A DNA stretch of 64,000 nt, from NCBI GenBank assembly GCA_947579665.1, contig CANPUZ010000048.1, positions 868,001-932,000 of the forward strand, written 5' to 3'. Shown here one piece after another: positions 1 through 10,979 of this stretch. How positions within the stretch are numbered: position 1 is the stretch's first letter; every line of letters begins with the position of its first letter. Under the pieces are notes generated by a model that saw only the letters and a program-made list of their open reading frames with translations, did not search any database and had not been told where the DNA came from. A program made the position numbers and the translations under genes. The stretch is from Sympetrum striolatum (taxonomy: Eukaryota > Arthropoda > Insecta > Odonata > Libellulidae).

Positions 1-1
1 T

Positions 2-130
2 GCGCCTTTGGAAGCCGCACCCGCCACCACGTCGGAGCAGAATCTCATCCTCACCATGGACAGATTGATATTCCAAGAAGCCGTCACCGCTCCGTTGGCA
101 GAATTTCCTGCTCCCGCGCCTCCGATGTAG
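2..130 (+). CDS. possible 3'-terminal coding segment, cut by window edge
   Basis: The plus frame starting at base 2 is open from the window edge to a TAG at 128-130. It gives 42 residues rich in Ala, Pro and Thr, ending in PAPAPPM. The first 380 bases are clearly more GC-rich than what follows, which fits an exon or a promoter. The minus strand is also open across 149-376, so coding strand and coding status are unresolved. No protein family is recognised. It could equally be GC-rich non-coding sequence. Confidence 0.2.
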   Translation, partial: APLEAAPATTSEQNLILTMDRLIFQEAVTAPLAEFPAPAPPM

Positions 131-599
131 CATTCCCGGCTACGTAATCTACCGCACTGACTGGCAAACTGCACCCGGCGAAACGGATAGGAGGAGCAGC
201 CATTGCCATTGCCGACTGCATCCAGCACACCCTGCCCTTGCCGCACCCGGAACCATGGCCTCGAAGCCACCGTTCATCTTCCTCCACAGCACCACTTCGT
301 CGACGGCGCCTTCGGCGACACCTTCACCTTCATGAGTCAAATTATGTTTTGCTGACGAACTAAAAAAATGGCCCAATTCATTAGCTATTCACCACGAAAA
401 TTTCATTGAGCTATCTTTACGGTAACGAATTTTAAAATTAGATTAAAAACCTTCCATTACTTCCCGGAATGCCCTTAATTATCCCCACCATCTCGATATT
501 ACGAAATTCGTGGAGAAAAACTCGTACGCGGATCGCCTTCGCAATGCAAGGAAGAGATTTCGGAGAAGACCGTACAGGAAATCTCGATATGTGAAATGT

Positions 600-785
600 T
601 TTCGCCGCCATATTGGATCACTTGGTGACGTCATAGCAACTATAACAATCGGTGTTACGGCAACCAACAATAATCATTGCCATGGCAACCGTAATAATGA
701 CGGTCCCTCTGCCAATCGTTACCATAGGAACCGTTGTTATGGTACCTATTGTTACTGGTTTCCATGGCAATAGCATATATAGCTA
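600..785. promoter_or_regulatory. promoter-like cluster: CRE plus several RFX X-box-like palindromes
   Basis: A perfect CRE palindrome TGACGTCA lies at 626-633, just downstream of an ATTGG (inverted CCAAT) at about 612. Four imperfect palindromes resembling the RFX X-box (GTNRCC-spacer-RGYAAC) follow: GTTACGGCAAC at 654-664, ATTGCCATGGCAAC at 676-689, GTTACCATAGGAAC at 718-731 and GTTTCCATGGCAAT at 758-771. A TATATAG lies near 776. The motifs are read directly. The RFX/ciliary link is knowledge about the motif family. Promoter function and direction are inferred, and no downstream exon could be tied to the cluster. Confidence 0.35.
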
Positions 786-1684
786 GCAATATAGATAGCA
801 AAAGTTGCTGTGATATCGAATTCAAAGTTAAAAACGCCACAGAAAAGTTTTTAAATGCGTAAAAAACTTAATTTAATTGCAAAAATTGGTTAAATCATTT
901 TTCTAATCATTAAAAATCAATAAAGTTCTACTTGATAGGAAAATTATCGTATAAGTTAGTGACGAAATTTTGTTAAGCGTTCAATATCCAATTACGTTGA
1001 TTAAAATTTGCGTCGCGATGAAAGAAAAATGACAATCTACTATCATTCTTCAAAGATGTGCTCGAATAAATTAGAATTCGGGCACTGCTTATTGATTATT
1101 ATACAAGAAAATGAGAAACTCATACAGAGTGGAACTATTTTCATTCGCTCAGCAAAACAATTGTAAGAATTTATACGGATTAATACGGAAACGCGTGGGC
1201 ATTAAATTAATATCAATAACATGAAAGGGAGCCTTTGGACACGTAGAGTAGGGGAAGGAGTCTCCGTGATTGTGGGAGAAATGAAGATGGATGTTTCGGA
1301 AGAATCCAAACTTCCGATTTCATCGAATCGTATCTTCAAATGAGGGCCTCAATGGAATTATTTATTTATTGTTGAATATGATACAAGTAGAATGACTTAT
1401 TTAACTATTTCTCACAGCGATAAATACTCCGCCTCCTATTCGGCTGTCTCGGTCCTTACGATACACTGTGAAATTCGGAGGAAAAATCTCACTGGTCGCC
1501 ATTTATTCGCAAAGCCAATTTTCGTTTCCTAAAATTATGCCGTCGCATATCTTCCTATTGAAGTCAAAGATTCCGCTCGCTTATTACGAATGCTTCATCA
1601 GTGCACTACGACTAGCTTTATCTCTTCGTGACTTTCGCTCTTGGGATGACGGTGAGAATCCGAAATTTGAACATTGAAACTACG
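786..1684. other. AT-rich stretch, nothing recognised
   Basis: No splice-flanked exon, transposon terminus or tRNA-like motif was seen. Short open frames such as 1468-1677 on the plus strand look like chance. Confidence 0.5.
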
Positions 1685-2010
1685 GATCCCAACAATGGGC
1701 TTTACTTTGTAATACAAGCTAGGGATATTGTTGTTGACTTCGCCTAGTAACGAGGGGGAAGGGGGATTCCTTCTTATCTTCAAGAGAGTGCCGGAGGGAT
1801 ACCAATTAGGAAAACGTTTTGATAGTTCGAATAATTGAACGCATTAATTACAACAATTTGAGTTACGATCAGGTGTTGACTCGTCCGTTCGAAAACAGAG
1901 AATCTTCGACTTACTTTGTTAAAAATCTCACTAAGAATGTTGCCATTATGTTTGCTCAGGAAATATTTTGTAGTAAACAGCTAATAAATAAGGAAATTTT
2001 TAAATAGTTA
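1685..2010 (+). repeat. direct repeat R1, copy 1
   Basis: This segment is a diverged direct copy of 2855-3170. Shared blocks include CCAACAATGG, GATATTGTTGT, GACTTCGCCTA, AAGAGTGCC and a closing AGCTAATAAAT/CAACTAATAAAT stretch. Similarity runs over about 310 bp with small indels. A 62-residue open frame (1819-2007) is not kept open in copy 2, so coding is not supported. Probably an interspersed repeat or a local duplication. Confidence 0.6.
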
Positions 2011-2360
2011 TCGATAAAAAATGTTACATGTGACTTTTATCAAACTTGAAACTACCTCGCTCTAACGTTTCGTAATTTCCCGCAAAGACTCTTTGAATTT
2101 TAATTTTTCCTCACAAATTTATCTGTAACCACAAGAATCGAAAACTAAAACTACCTGGGATGCCGTAATCTGTCAAAGATCTAAAACTAAAATAATCGCA
2201 TTTACCTCATAGGTCATATGCTCCGCAGCCCGAGCAGTATGGTGTTCGCCAAAACGATCAAGTGGTGCTCAACATGATTATAATTGCAATGATAGGCCAG
2301 GTAGATAGGAGCACTCGAGGGCTTTTAATACCAATATGTGGAGAGGCTCCGGATAGGCAT

Positions 2361-2416
2361 TTGGACAGCGCGTTCGACTTGGATGAAAGCGGTCCCGGGC
2401 TCGATTCCCGGTGGGA
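2361..2416 (+). repeat. tRNA-derived (SINE-like) segment
   Basis: It contains GGACAGCGCGTTCGACTT followed by a B-box/T-arm block, CCGGGCTCGATTCCCGG. The two CCGGG/CCCGG arms can pair around the TCGAT loop. The same head recurs at 53078-53142 (GGACAGCGCGTTCGCCT and GGGTTCGATTCCCGG). A pairing 7-bp acceptor stem is absent, so this is a tRNA-derived repeat, not a tRNA gene. Confidence 0.55.
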
Positions 2417-2570
2417 CACTACGTGCATTTTGACCTCCGCTGTCGAATCACTTATAAAATACTGCTCCACATAAAAGCGAGTTATACTGAACGGTGAGTT
2501 ATCCATGTGATCTGCGTGATTGTGATTTCCTTCAATTTCTGATGCTATGAATGTAAATGTGAGAATGTGA

Positions 2571-2633
2571 TGTCGCGGTAGCTTAACTGAATAAAGCAAG
2601 TGGAAGATCAGGGTTCGAGTCCTGGCTGCGGCA
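2571..2633 (+). repeat. tRNA-like sequence, truncated (63 nt)
   Basis: The ends TGTCGCG and TGCGGCA can form a 7-bp acceptor stem that includes wobble pairs. An A-box-like GTAGCTTAACTGA and a T arm CAGGGTTCGAGTCCTGG are present. The distance between D and T arms is too short for a full anticodon arm (63 nt against the usual 72-76). It is best read as a decayed tRNA or SINE head. Confidence 0.5.
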
Positions 2634-2854
2634 GACTTCTTCATTTATTCTCATGTTCTAGCGCGTAAATTACGAAGTGCTTGTCATTAATATTTCGGGT
2701 ATTACACAAATGATATGATTGAGTCATCTGACAGCTAGTCGTTAATGCATTTCGATTTAATATTAAGCCAAAAGCGATGTTATGAGATGGCGATGCTATA
2801 CCAAGTTCAGCTGATCAGCTGAGAATACTAATAACTATGGGTTGGGAAACCCCG

Positions 2855-3170
2855 CGGCTGCCAACAATGGCTCATACTTTGTAATAGTCGCGAGGGATAT
2901 TGTTGTCGACTTCGCCTATTAACGAATGGGAAGTGGTATTTCTTCTCACCGCCATAAGAGTGCCAAAGCAATGCAAATAAGAAAAAGGTTTTGTAGTTTA
3001 ACACATTAATATCAACAAATATAAGTTACAATGAGGTAATGACTCGTTCGTTAAAATTGAATATCCCCGACTTACTATATTAAGAATTTAATTTTAAGTA
3101 CGTTTCCATTCAGATACTTCAACAAAATGTTTACACTAAGCAACTAATAAATTAGGAAAGTTTTAAAAGT
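2855..3170 (+). repeat. direct repeat R1, copy 2
   Basis: Diverged copy of 1685-2010 in the same orientation, about 1.17 kb downstream. It keeps the CCAACAATGG, GGGATATTGTTGT and GACTTCGCCTA blocks, with several indels. Confidence 0.6.
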
Positions 3171-3174
3171 AGAC

Positions 3175-4380
3175 AATAGAATTTTTTTAACTGGCCTCGA
3201 AATTTTGATCGCATTCATGACGTCACAGTTTACAAATTTGGAGCTTAATTTAGACTGAATCGAAGCAGATGTCACAACATATGTTTCGGCGTCGCTTGAA
3301 GCAGCCACTCAGCTGTTTTGACCTGAATGTCGAGTTCTTTTAAAAAAGTACGAAAAGCATTAAAACTAAAAGGAATGCAAAACGGACACCCTCTAAGTGG
3401 GGTTATTCTGGTAGCCCAAGAGGATCCCTTCCGATTATCACCACTCTTTGGGACACCCTGTGTAGCTCATTTACAGCTTCACCATAAAATATTCATTGAA
3501 TTTCTATCCGAGCAATGACTGGGACGTCGACAAGACACGATTGACGATGAAACCAAAAGACAAGATGGACGAAATACTGGAGAGATGATCGTTTACCGAA
3601 AGAAGGATATTTTAACTTCATATTCGTCACTATACGACCTGCAGCAATGAGTGATGCACCATATTGTGGTTTAATTAGTTTCGTATAATAATTATAACTA
3701 TCTCATGTATAATGGATAATTAAAAGTCAGAGATGGGTATTTTAAGAAGACATTCTTAATGTGAGAAGACTAAAAACAGTTCTCCGTAAATCGAAACTTT
3801 GATGAGTTATCAATCCGTTGTTACTTAGCATTGAAGAATTGATTATAAAATACACTATGAATCATTTGGTGATCTTAGTTTTTCTAGAAACAATACAGAA
3901 ATAAAAGAATAATAGAAAATTTATTTATTTTTGTGTTTTTCACACTAAAGGAATGACAGACATGTTAACGGGTCTAGAAGACGATACGCAACCGTAGGAC
4001 CAAACGAGGAGATCCAGATTTATTAATTCAATCCTTCATCACTAGGTATACTGTAAGAATTGAATCTGCAATAAGATATAGCTATTGGAATTGGGTGGTA
4101 TTTTAACGTTTACATTGAAATAAACGATGCGATGCAACGAACAGATTTCTTAAAGATGGTGTCCAAGTTAGACAAAAAGAGGTTTTCTGTAAATCTCAAC
4201 TCCAATAATTGATTTTTCAGTCACTATGCTAATTTTAAAAAGAGTTCGACTTTCAAGGTAATTTGTACTCTATGTTTATGTATTTAATATCTTCACATTC
4301 TACCGATGACAGACATATTAAAAGAATGATTACGAACGACGAACTTATTTGCAATCTAAATGCCCACTTCTAATAGACGA
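3175..4380. other. AT-rich stretch, nothing recognised
   Basis: No exon with splice signals, no terminal repeats and no RNA-like motif were seen. The 63-residue plus frame at 3327-3518 has no support beyond length. Confidence 0.4.
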
Positions 4381-4384
4381 GGAC

Positions 4385-4680
4385 AAAATCCCCCTCCCCT
4401 CCCTCTCCTCCCTCCTTCCCCCTCCACCCACCAAAGCCATCGCCAAGCTGTTCTTACGGGGATAAATCCAGGGATTCGACAATCCCATACCTCTGCACAG
4501 GTCGACAAATGCCTCAAAATCGGAAAAAAGGTCTGTTTTAATTGTCAAAATCATCGATATTCCGACGTTGTAATGAGATTCGAATACACAAATAAGAAAC
4601 TCTGTTCGATTATCTTTCTATCGGTGCTTGTCTCGATTTCCTAAGGCCATTAATTCTAATTTTAAAGTGCGATATAACTA
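4385..4680. repeat. interspersed repeat with polypyrimidine tract (family also at 48.2 and 55.6 kb)
   Basis: A run of nearly pure C/T (about 4390-4430) is followed by sequence sharing blocks with 48200-48420 and 55570-55790. The shared parts are an AAAAAAGG block, TATCGGTGCT-GTCTCGAT, TAATTCTAATTTT and AGTGCGA. At 48 and 55 kb the corresponding tract is purine-rich. The family appears dispersed and old. No coding is apparent. Confidence 0.5.
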
Positions 4681-7600
4681 GATGCTGCAAACACCAAAAT
4701 GTACAGAACCTGTACATTTTGCGAGAACGTAATAAACACTTAAACGCTGTCTCTTTTGAGTGTCATTCCTAAGAAGGGAGCTTCTCCAATAGCCTCTGCT
4801 GCAGGTTCCTGTGTAGAATTACGACAGAAGGCTTTTCGATGCTCTCTTATGGGGAAACCATGAATCTCTCTGAAGCGTGGCTCTTCGCTGTATTGAAATG
4901 CATGACCTGAGAAGGAGGCTATTCTTGCAAGAGATTCGCCGGTTGAGAGTGCTTATATATCGGATTATAATTTCCGAGTGCGTTGTCTGATGATTCGAAA
5001 GGGCGGAGGAGGTAACCATGACGACGGAGGGAACAACATCGATAGGAGAAACAAAGGAGGAGCGACGGGTCAAGCGAATGAGAAACACTTGAACTCTGAG
5101 TGACGTCATTGAAAGGAAGTTTGTTGGAAAACAAAAGAACAACGATGGTGGAGATTTAAAAGCCCGAGTAATTGGGTGGGAGGAGAAGTGTTGAAGGGAA
5201 GGCGGTGGCCCTTTAAAGTAAACAAAAGAGTAACGATATTTTAAACTCGATCGAAACAGATGAAGTATGAATATGTTTGCGTTTTCTCTAACGACGTACA
5301 TTTAAAGAGAGCGTGGAAAACAGAAGAATAACGATGAAATGATCGAAATGGAAAACAAATAAATCGAGAAAAGTTCTTATTGTCGTAGATATGACATTGA
5401 AGAAGGTACTTATAGACGAAATATATGAAATTAGTCGTATTAGTTTATAATAAAATAAAAAATGCGGATGTAAATAAATTAAATATTAGTCACTTATTTA
5501 AAAAAATGTTTATGATATAATTATAATGTAAATATATATTTACACATAGATAAATAATAAATAAATATACGATGTTAAATCACAATATGCTATAAATAAA
5601 TTTTTTTCTATCATAATGAGCGAATAAATTTTCACAGAGTGAATAAATCATAATACAATTTTTAAATAGAGTTCTTATTGAGTTATTTAAGTGAAGGAAA
5701 TATAGGATTAATAGTTAAAATGTAAGGAATAAAATACACGAGAAAAAACAGAGGAGCTTTATTAATAAGTCTATGTGCCGGTTGAAGTGAAACCGATAAT
5801 TGCCGTATTCATGGAATAAATAAATATTTGCTTCGATCGATTTTCAACATTTACGCGCTTAAATTGCAAAATTAAATTTAATGAGGATACAAAAATATCG
5901 GAGATGTAATACTGCATTGTGAGGAATTTCAGAATATTTTTTGTTGTTTCCCAAATAACAAAATAAGATTATTACTGGATGAGTATCGTTGAGGTAATTG
6001 TACTGAAATAAGAGAAAGCAAAACTGGAATTGAAAGCATAACTGGAATTGAAAGCAAAGAGATGAAAATTTCAAAAGAATGACTTCAGTGAGATCCATTG
6101 GAATGCTGTGAGAAAGAGTGGAATTCGAAGAAATAAATAAATTGGAAAGATCGGTTGAAATAACTTTAAAATGGTTTACATCAATGTGATTGAGTGAACA
6201 TACGCAAGGAAGGGAGATTAAGGTTTCCGTCATTCGGTACACGCCAAGGTTTTCAAAATAAGGAACACAAAAGAAATTAATTGCTCGTTGGTCCTGAAAT
6301 ACAGGCAATTCAAGATGCACTCGTGTGAAAGTCGGTTGCGCAAGTCACATTTAAGAGTTTTTCTCGGAATTAATTCGCAGTAATTATCTTTGGGAGGGTA
6401 ATGCTCTTAAATCATAACATTTCGTTCAAGCCCAACAGTAGCAATTAACGAAGAGAATACTTACAGATTATTCTAGAGGAATTTCTTTGGCCTTGGACAG
6501 CTTCAGCGAATAAAACAAACCTCACAAAGAGAACAAAAAAATTGCATGATAACAATGAAACAGCGAGATGCGTGATCGTAAGCAAAGAACATCATCATCC
6601 CCTCGAACATTAGCTACCAAGCGCTAGGTGAGGGGTCAACTAGAAGGCAGTTTTCTCTTGCACCGAGCCACAATCAAATGAGTGGCAGTAAGGAAAGCAC
6701 TCTATGAGAGTCTCTTAGTATTAAATAGGATGAAACCTTTATGGAGCATTAAAATTATCTCTTTATTTCTTTCATGTTATCTCAGCCAGCAGAAATACTG
6801 AGACAAAAGTAAATAATACATACATTTTCCTCTATTCAGTACCATAAGACCAATGAAAAATATTTTATTTGCCAAGTTAACAAGAACTATTTTGGGGCTC
6901 AATCTGCGAATTCTCATATTTCTCTGTTGTAAAATACTAAGAATTAACGAATACACAGTGGTATATGTCAGTTGCTCAGCATGACAGCTATCTAGAAAAC
7001 ACCTTGTGGATCATTGAGCTCATATACCTGCATGATAAAGAACCATTTAAAATGGTAAAATAAATTTGGTTTTATTATTACCATTATCAAATTGTATCTA
7101 AAATCTGGGCACTTTTCAATTTTTAAAAATCCAGGGTGCATAAGTGCATTCATGAAATGCATTTCCCAGAATAATTCCAAATTATGGTGCATTATACTTC
7201 AGAATGTTCTTTTATTCTTGGAAACATGGGATGTCATATGCCCTGCACAGTATGTTGATGGAATGAAAAATATTGTGATAGCTCATTAAAACTCATTGTA
7301 AAGTATTAATTATGAGTGAAATGTTGCTTGTACACTTGTCTCAATCCTCTTCCTTTTCATCTTTCTTATGGTGCATATTTTCTTGAAATTTCATCTATTT
7401 CAGTTTTATCACAATTGTTTAACTAAAGATAAAATTTTGGTTCTTAAATATGATTTGAAAACCAAATTCTTCACTAAGTGAATCACTTCCTGCCAAAATA
7501 ATTCTTACTGTGAATGACAGAGATGGGAATCTCAAAAATTATTTGACGTTTTAGTATCATTTACTGTCAGCAAGATGATCTAAGGATGTGGATATTGTAA

Positions 7601-7690
7601 AATGTCAACAGGGAATCATAAATTATCTAAAATAAAAACCATGATGGGATCATATTTTCCCTTATTCAGCAAATGTGTGATTGGCATTCA
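4681..7690. other. no gene supported; repeats and AT-rich sequence
   Basis: There are long minus-strand open frames at 4819-5301 (160 codons) and 5859-6320 (153 codons), without recognisable domains or splice context. The second is compositionally biased and includes a short tandem duplication of ACTGGAATTGAAAGCA at about 6022-6057. A TGACGTCA lies near 5101. The rest is AT-rich with no recognised element. Confidence 0.35.
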
Positions 7691-7699
7691 GAAATAATG

Positions 7700-7935
7700 T
7701 CATATTTGATTTTTTTCCCTTGATTCAATCTCTTCTGTCGTTACTATTCCTACCTCTGAAAATAAACACAAGGAACAGATGATGCTGATGTCTTTCTTGT
7801 ATAAGTTTGGCCAAATTGGGGTAAATAAATTCAAGCTCATTCCGCCACTGTAGAGGATCTTTTTTCCTAGGGAGGATATCATCATCTACATATCTCAGGG
7901 CCTCTAAGCCAAAGCCTACGTTGTTACCCAAGATA
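7700..7935 (-). pseudogene. hAT transposase C-terminal (dimerisation) domain remnant
   Basis: Two overlapping minus frames together resemble the hATC dimerisation region of hAT transposases. One frame carries RYVDDDILPRKKDPLQW and then FIYPNLAKLIQERH, matching the family pattern of a DPL-W motif followed by a P-L-L/A-K block. The other frame continues with FSEVGIVTTEEIESRE, matching the conserved (V)FS-G-I/V block. Reading both needs a frameshift near 7800, so the piece is broken. No hAT terminal repeats or 8-bp duplication could be assigned. Family recognition is from memory, without a database search. Confidence 0.6.
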
Positions 7936-7939
7936 TTTT

Positions 7940-8009
7940 TTGGTTACAGCTACTCGTCTTTAACCAAGTTCGTCGTTAACAAAAGCCGTCATTAACCAAG
8001 GTATTACTG
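7940..8009 (-). mobile_element. single terminus of a pogo/Tigger-like DNA transposon
   Basis: Read on the minus strand, the sequence starts CAGTAATACCTTGGTTAATG next to a TA at 8010-8011. It then has repeated GTTAA-GACG blocks typical of subterminal repeats in pogo/Tigger-type elements. No partner terminus was found in the window, so this is a truncated end. Confidence 0.4.
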
Positions 8010-8011
8010 TA

Positions 8012-9755
8012 TTAGCTTATATTATTTTTCCTTGGTATTTAGTTATTTTCCTCGATAGATGTTAATGCATATAAAAAATGGATAGTATTATCTTCAATAA
8101 ATAAGTGCGTGTAGCAAACATGCTTTGATAATGGCTACATAAATGGCTTATAGATGTCCTGTAAGTAGGACTATGAAAAGGGTATTTTTTAAGATATTTA
8201 TTTAAAATTGCATTATTATTATTAGTTTAAAATTATTACATATTAAACCATTTGCTTGAAGTGTGCATTTTACTATGTCTCCGGAAATAACACTCTTTTC
8301 ATTATGGATTAAGTATTATCTGATCATAGTGCTGGGGATCAACCTCTTTGCCCAATTCTTTCACATTCTTCATCTGAATTCTTCCATTGAAAGCAAAGAT
8401 TGAAATGGTGAACAGATTTGAAACTGTGCCTTCCAGAAAATTTCAATAACAGCATCAGGGAAGGATTTTGGACAATGATTCATAAAAAAGCACTGTAGAT
8501 ATTCATATTAATTTTATAATAAACTTTCTAGATAGGTGAATCAGGCTCTTCCCTTTCTTCCCAGTAAGATGCTACAAAAATGTTTCATAACCAACAAGAA
8601 AAGTCAAGAAATAATTACATAAAGTAAGATAAAAAGATTTGTATTATGAAATAAAAGAAGAGATATGTGTTTTAAATTATAAAAAACAGACTACTTTGAA
8701 TAAAGACGCCCAAAATGCAAAACAAATGAAAATTATAGATGCATATACTGAATTAAATCCAAGAAAATAAGGCAAAATGACATTGTTTAAAAAGTAGGGC
8801 ATCACAAAATATATAAATAATGAAACCAATGCCTGGTTTCATGGTGCCAATTCCTAAAAAAAAACACTTCCCCAAATTATACTCCAAAAAGAGGAATTTC
8901 CATTGCATTTACTTTCAAGTGATTCACTTACCAAAATCTCAAACTAATCAATTAAAATTTTGTAACACACTGGGACTGTTCATCTTTAATCCTGTTAAAA
9001 TATCTTATGGAGCAGTCTTAAATTCCTCCTGTATTGTTTTACCTGATTTAACATTTGGTTTTCTTTTTATTTTATAAGCATTGCTTTCTCAATTAAGTCA
9101 TTCTAATATACCTGAGTATTTAACACGATATCTTTCTGCAATTCTTCAGTCTACATTTTCATCCAAATGTTCCAGTCGACTATTTTTTCATTTGAATAAT
9201 TTTTCAAGACCATCAGATGATCGAGTAACTATTTTCACTCGAATAATTGTCAGGAATATCAAATAATTTAAATTAATGAAAACAATCGAATAACTCGATA
9301 ATTTCCACTCGATGGTTCTCATCACCAGCTTGAAGTCACATTAGTCCGGGTACAATTTTAAATGCACATTCCTTAGGCTTTGCTTGATGATTTTCTATGA
9401 CTAGCAAAACCTCTAGTAAGGAAATTGAATTTGTCCATTTCCATGGCAGCAAAACGTTACTTACAAAAATGTATCATTTCATTTGTTGCGTAGATCGCCT
9501 TAAACATTATTTACCTTCCACTCCTAAGAAATTCAATTCAAAATTCGCATTCTGTAATATTCTCAGTTTTAAGCAGAAATTTTCTGAGCTGGAATTGGGA
9601 AAATCAGTAATGGAATTTGAAATATTATCAGTAAATGAAAAAATCACTTTTAGATCCACAGACAGAAAGACAATCCAAAGAGAGAGCAGAATGGTTAACT
9701 ATTAGAAGAATGGTTATAAGAAGGTAAACAGGATTTAACAATTCTGAGAAAGAAA
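8012..9755. other. AT-rich stretch; one unexplained 102-codon frame
   Basis: A plus frame at 9397-9705 encodes 102 residues starting MTSKTSSKEIEF. It has no recognised domain, and no acceptor or donor clearly brackets it. Nothing else was identified. Confidence 0.3.
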
Positions 9756-9761
9756 TTAGTA

Positions 9762-10692
9762 CTGTAAGTGCCGGCATATAAGTCGATCCAGGGTATAAGT
9801 AGTCCCCTAAAATTTATGTTTAGCATATAAGTTGAGCCAAAGAAATAAGGCAACACTACTTTCCCAGATCTATTTTATGGGAAGAAAAACTATGGAATCC
9901 ATAAATGTACGATAGCTTAAGGAATATTTTCCACGTAAGATTAAGACGCTATAATTGTTTCTTTCAGCTGTCATGTCAACTTCTCGCCTTTAACTATTAC
10001 ACGAGTTTCTTTCCTTGCTCTCACTCAGTTTTGCAAATAAAAATGCGTTACAAAACAGTAACACAATGTCTCTAAAAATTATTATAGAAATAATGGAAAT
10101 ATAGCGTGGTAATATCAAATCAAGACGCTGCTAAAACAACTTTCATTAACTCCTAGCGCTAAGACATATCATAACGACTATATAAACAAAAACAAACCAT
10201 TGCTTATTGATCTTCATAACATACTTTTGGCCACAATTGTATTTCTTGATGGAATTTGTTTTATATGAAATCTATGTTAATTAGACTTGCCAAAAATTAG
10301 TTTCAGTAAGAAATAATTATTGTAAGTTTGTGTACAGCAAGCGTAAAGTAGGCAATACTTATACTTTGTGTGCATTATGTAGTCTATAAGGCGCCTTTAA
10401 TTTCACATTAATTCTAACAACCAAATCTCATGCTATTGTTTTCTCTAACTTAACTCAGTTTTTAAGTTAAGTTGTGACATGAAAGTTGCCATTGGTGTTA
10501 AGGCATTGAAATATCTTGTAAAGTCTAAGTTAAAGTTAATTTTGCTTTATTTGACAGAATTAAAGTGACAGAAATTGAACTGTAGGGAAATATGTGTACT
10601 ACACATGGCTACATTAAAATATTGTAGAATACAGTCCCAAAAACCTTGCTGCGTCTTATACGTGGGTGCATTTTATATGTGGATGTTTACAG
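9762..10692. mobile_element. TA-flanked non-autonomous DNA transposon (Tc1/mariner/pogo type)
   Basis: The left end reads CTGTAAGTGCCGGCATATAA and the right end, reverse-complemented, CTGTAAACATCCACATATAA. They match at the tip and at ATATAA, and both continue with a second TATAAG-containing block. The element is bounded by TA at 9760-9761 and at 10693-10694, the target duplication of the Tc1/mariner superfamily. It is 931 bp with no transposase-like frame. The right end abuts a LINE tail starting near 10697. Confidence 0.65.
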
Positions 10693-10696
10693 TACT

Positions 10697-10978
10697 CAGC
10701 CGTTTTATCTTACGTCGGTCTTGCAGTTTCTCCCATCCTAGCTCTTTAATTATTTCTGTAACACTGCTTCTCCTCCTATTGTACCTTCCCAGAACAACCC
10801 TAGCGGCTTTTCTTTGTATGCTCTCTAGCTTTTTAATTAACACTTTCTCCCTGGTATTCTTACTGCATTTCTGTAGGTTTCTTACAGCAAAGGGTCTTCT
10901 TGGCCTTACAAGCTGTAAAATCATAATTAAATCATAAACCTTTTTCTGGCCTAATTTGTTGCTGATATAGCCAAACAT
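10697..10978 (-). pseudogene. LINE (Jockey/CR1-like) ORF2 C-terminal remnant
   Basis: The minus frame contains KLESIQRKAARVVLGRYN and then SSVTEIIKELGWEKLQDRR-KI. This is the conserved segment downstream of the reverse transcriptase in Jockey/CR1-type LINEs (LE-Q-RAARFV followed by LGW-L--RR). About 90 residues remain and no RT core is attached. The downstream end is cut by the junction with the TA-flanked element at 10692-10694. Confidence 0.75.
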
Positions 10979-10979
10979 G

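Noticed and set aside
4819..5301. 160-codon minus open frame
   Set aside because: No recognised domain or splice context. Biased composition and dispersed-repeat surroundings make chance likely.
5859..6320. 153-codon minus open frame with FQFQLCFQFQF
   Set aside because: The odd segment comes from a short tandem duplication (about 6022-6057). No domain or splice evidence.
9397..9705. 102-codon plus open frame
   Set aside because: No splice context or recognised family. Kept only as a remark.
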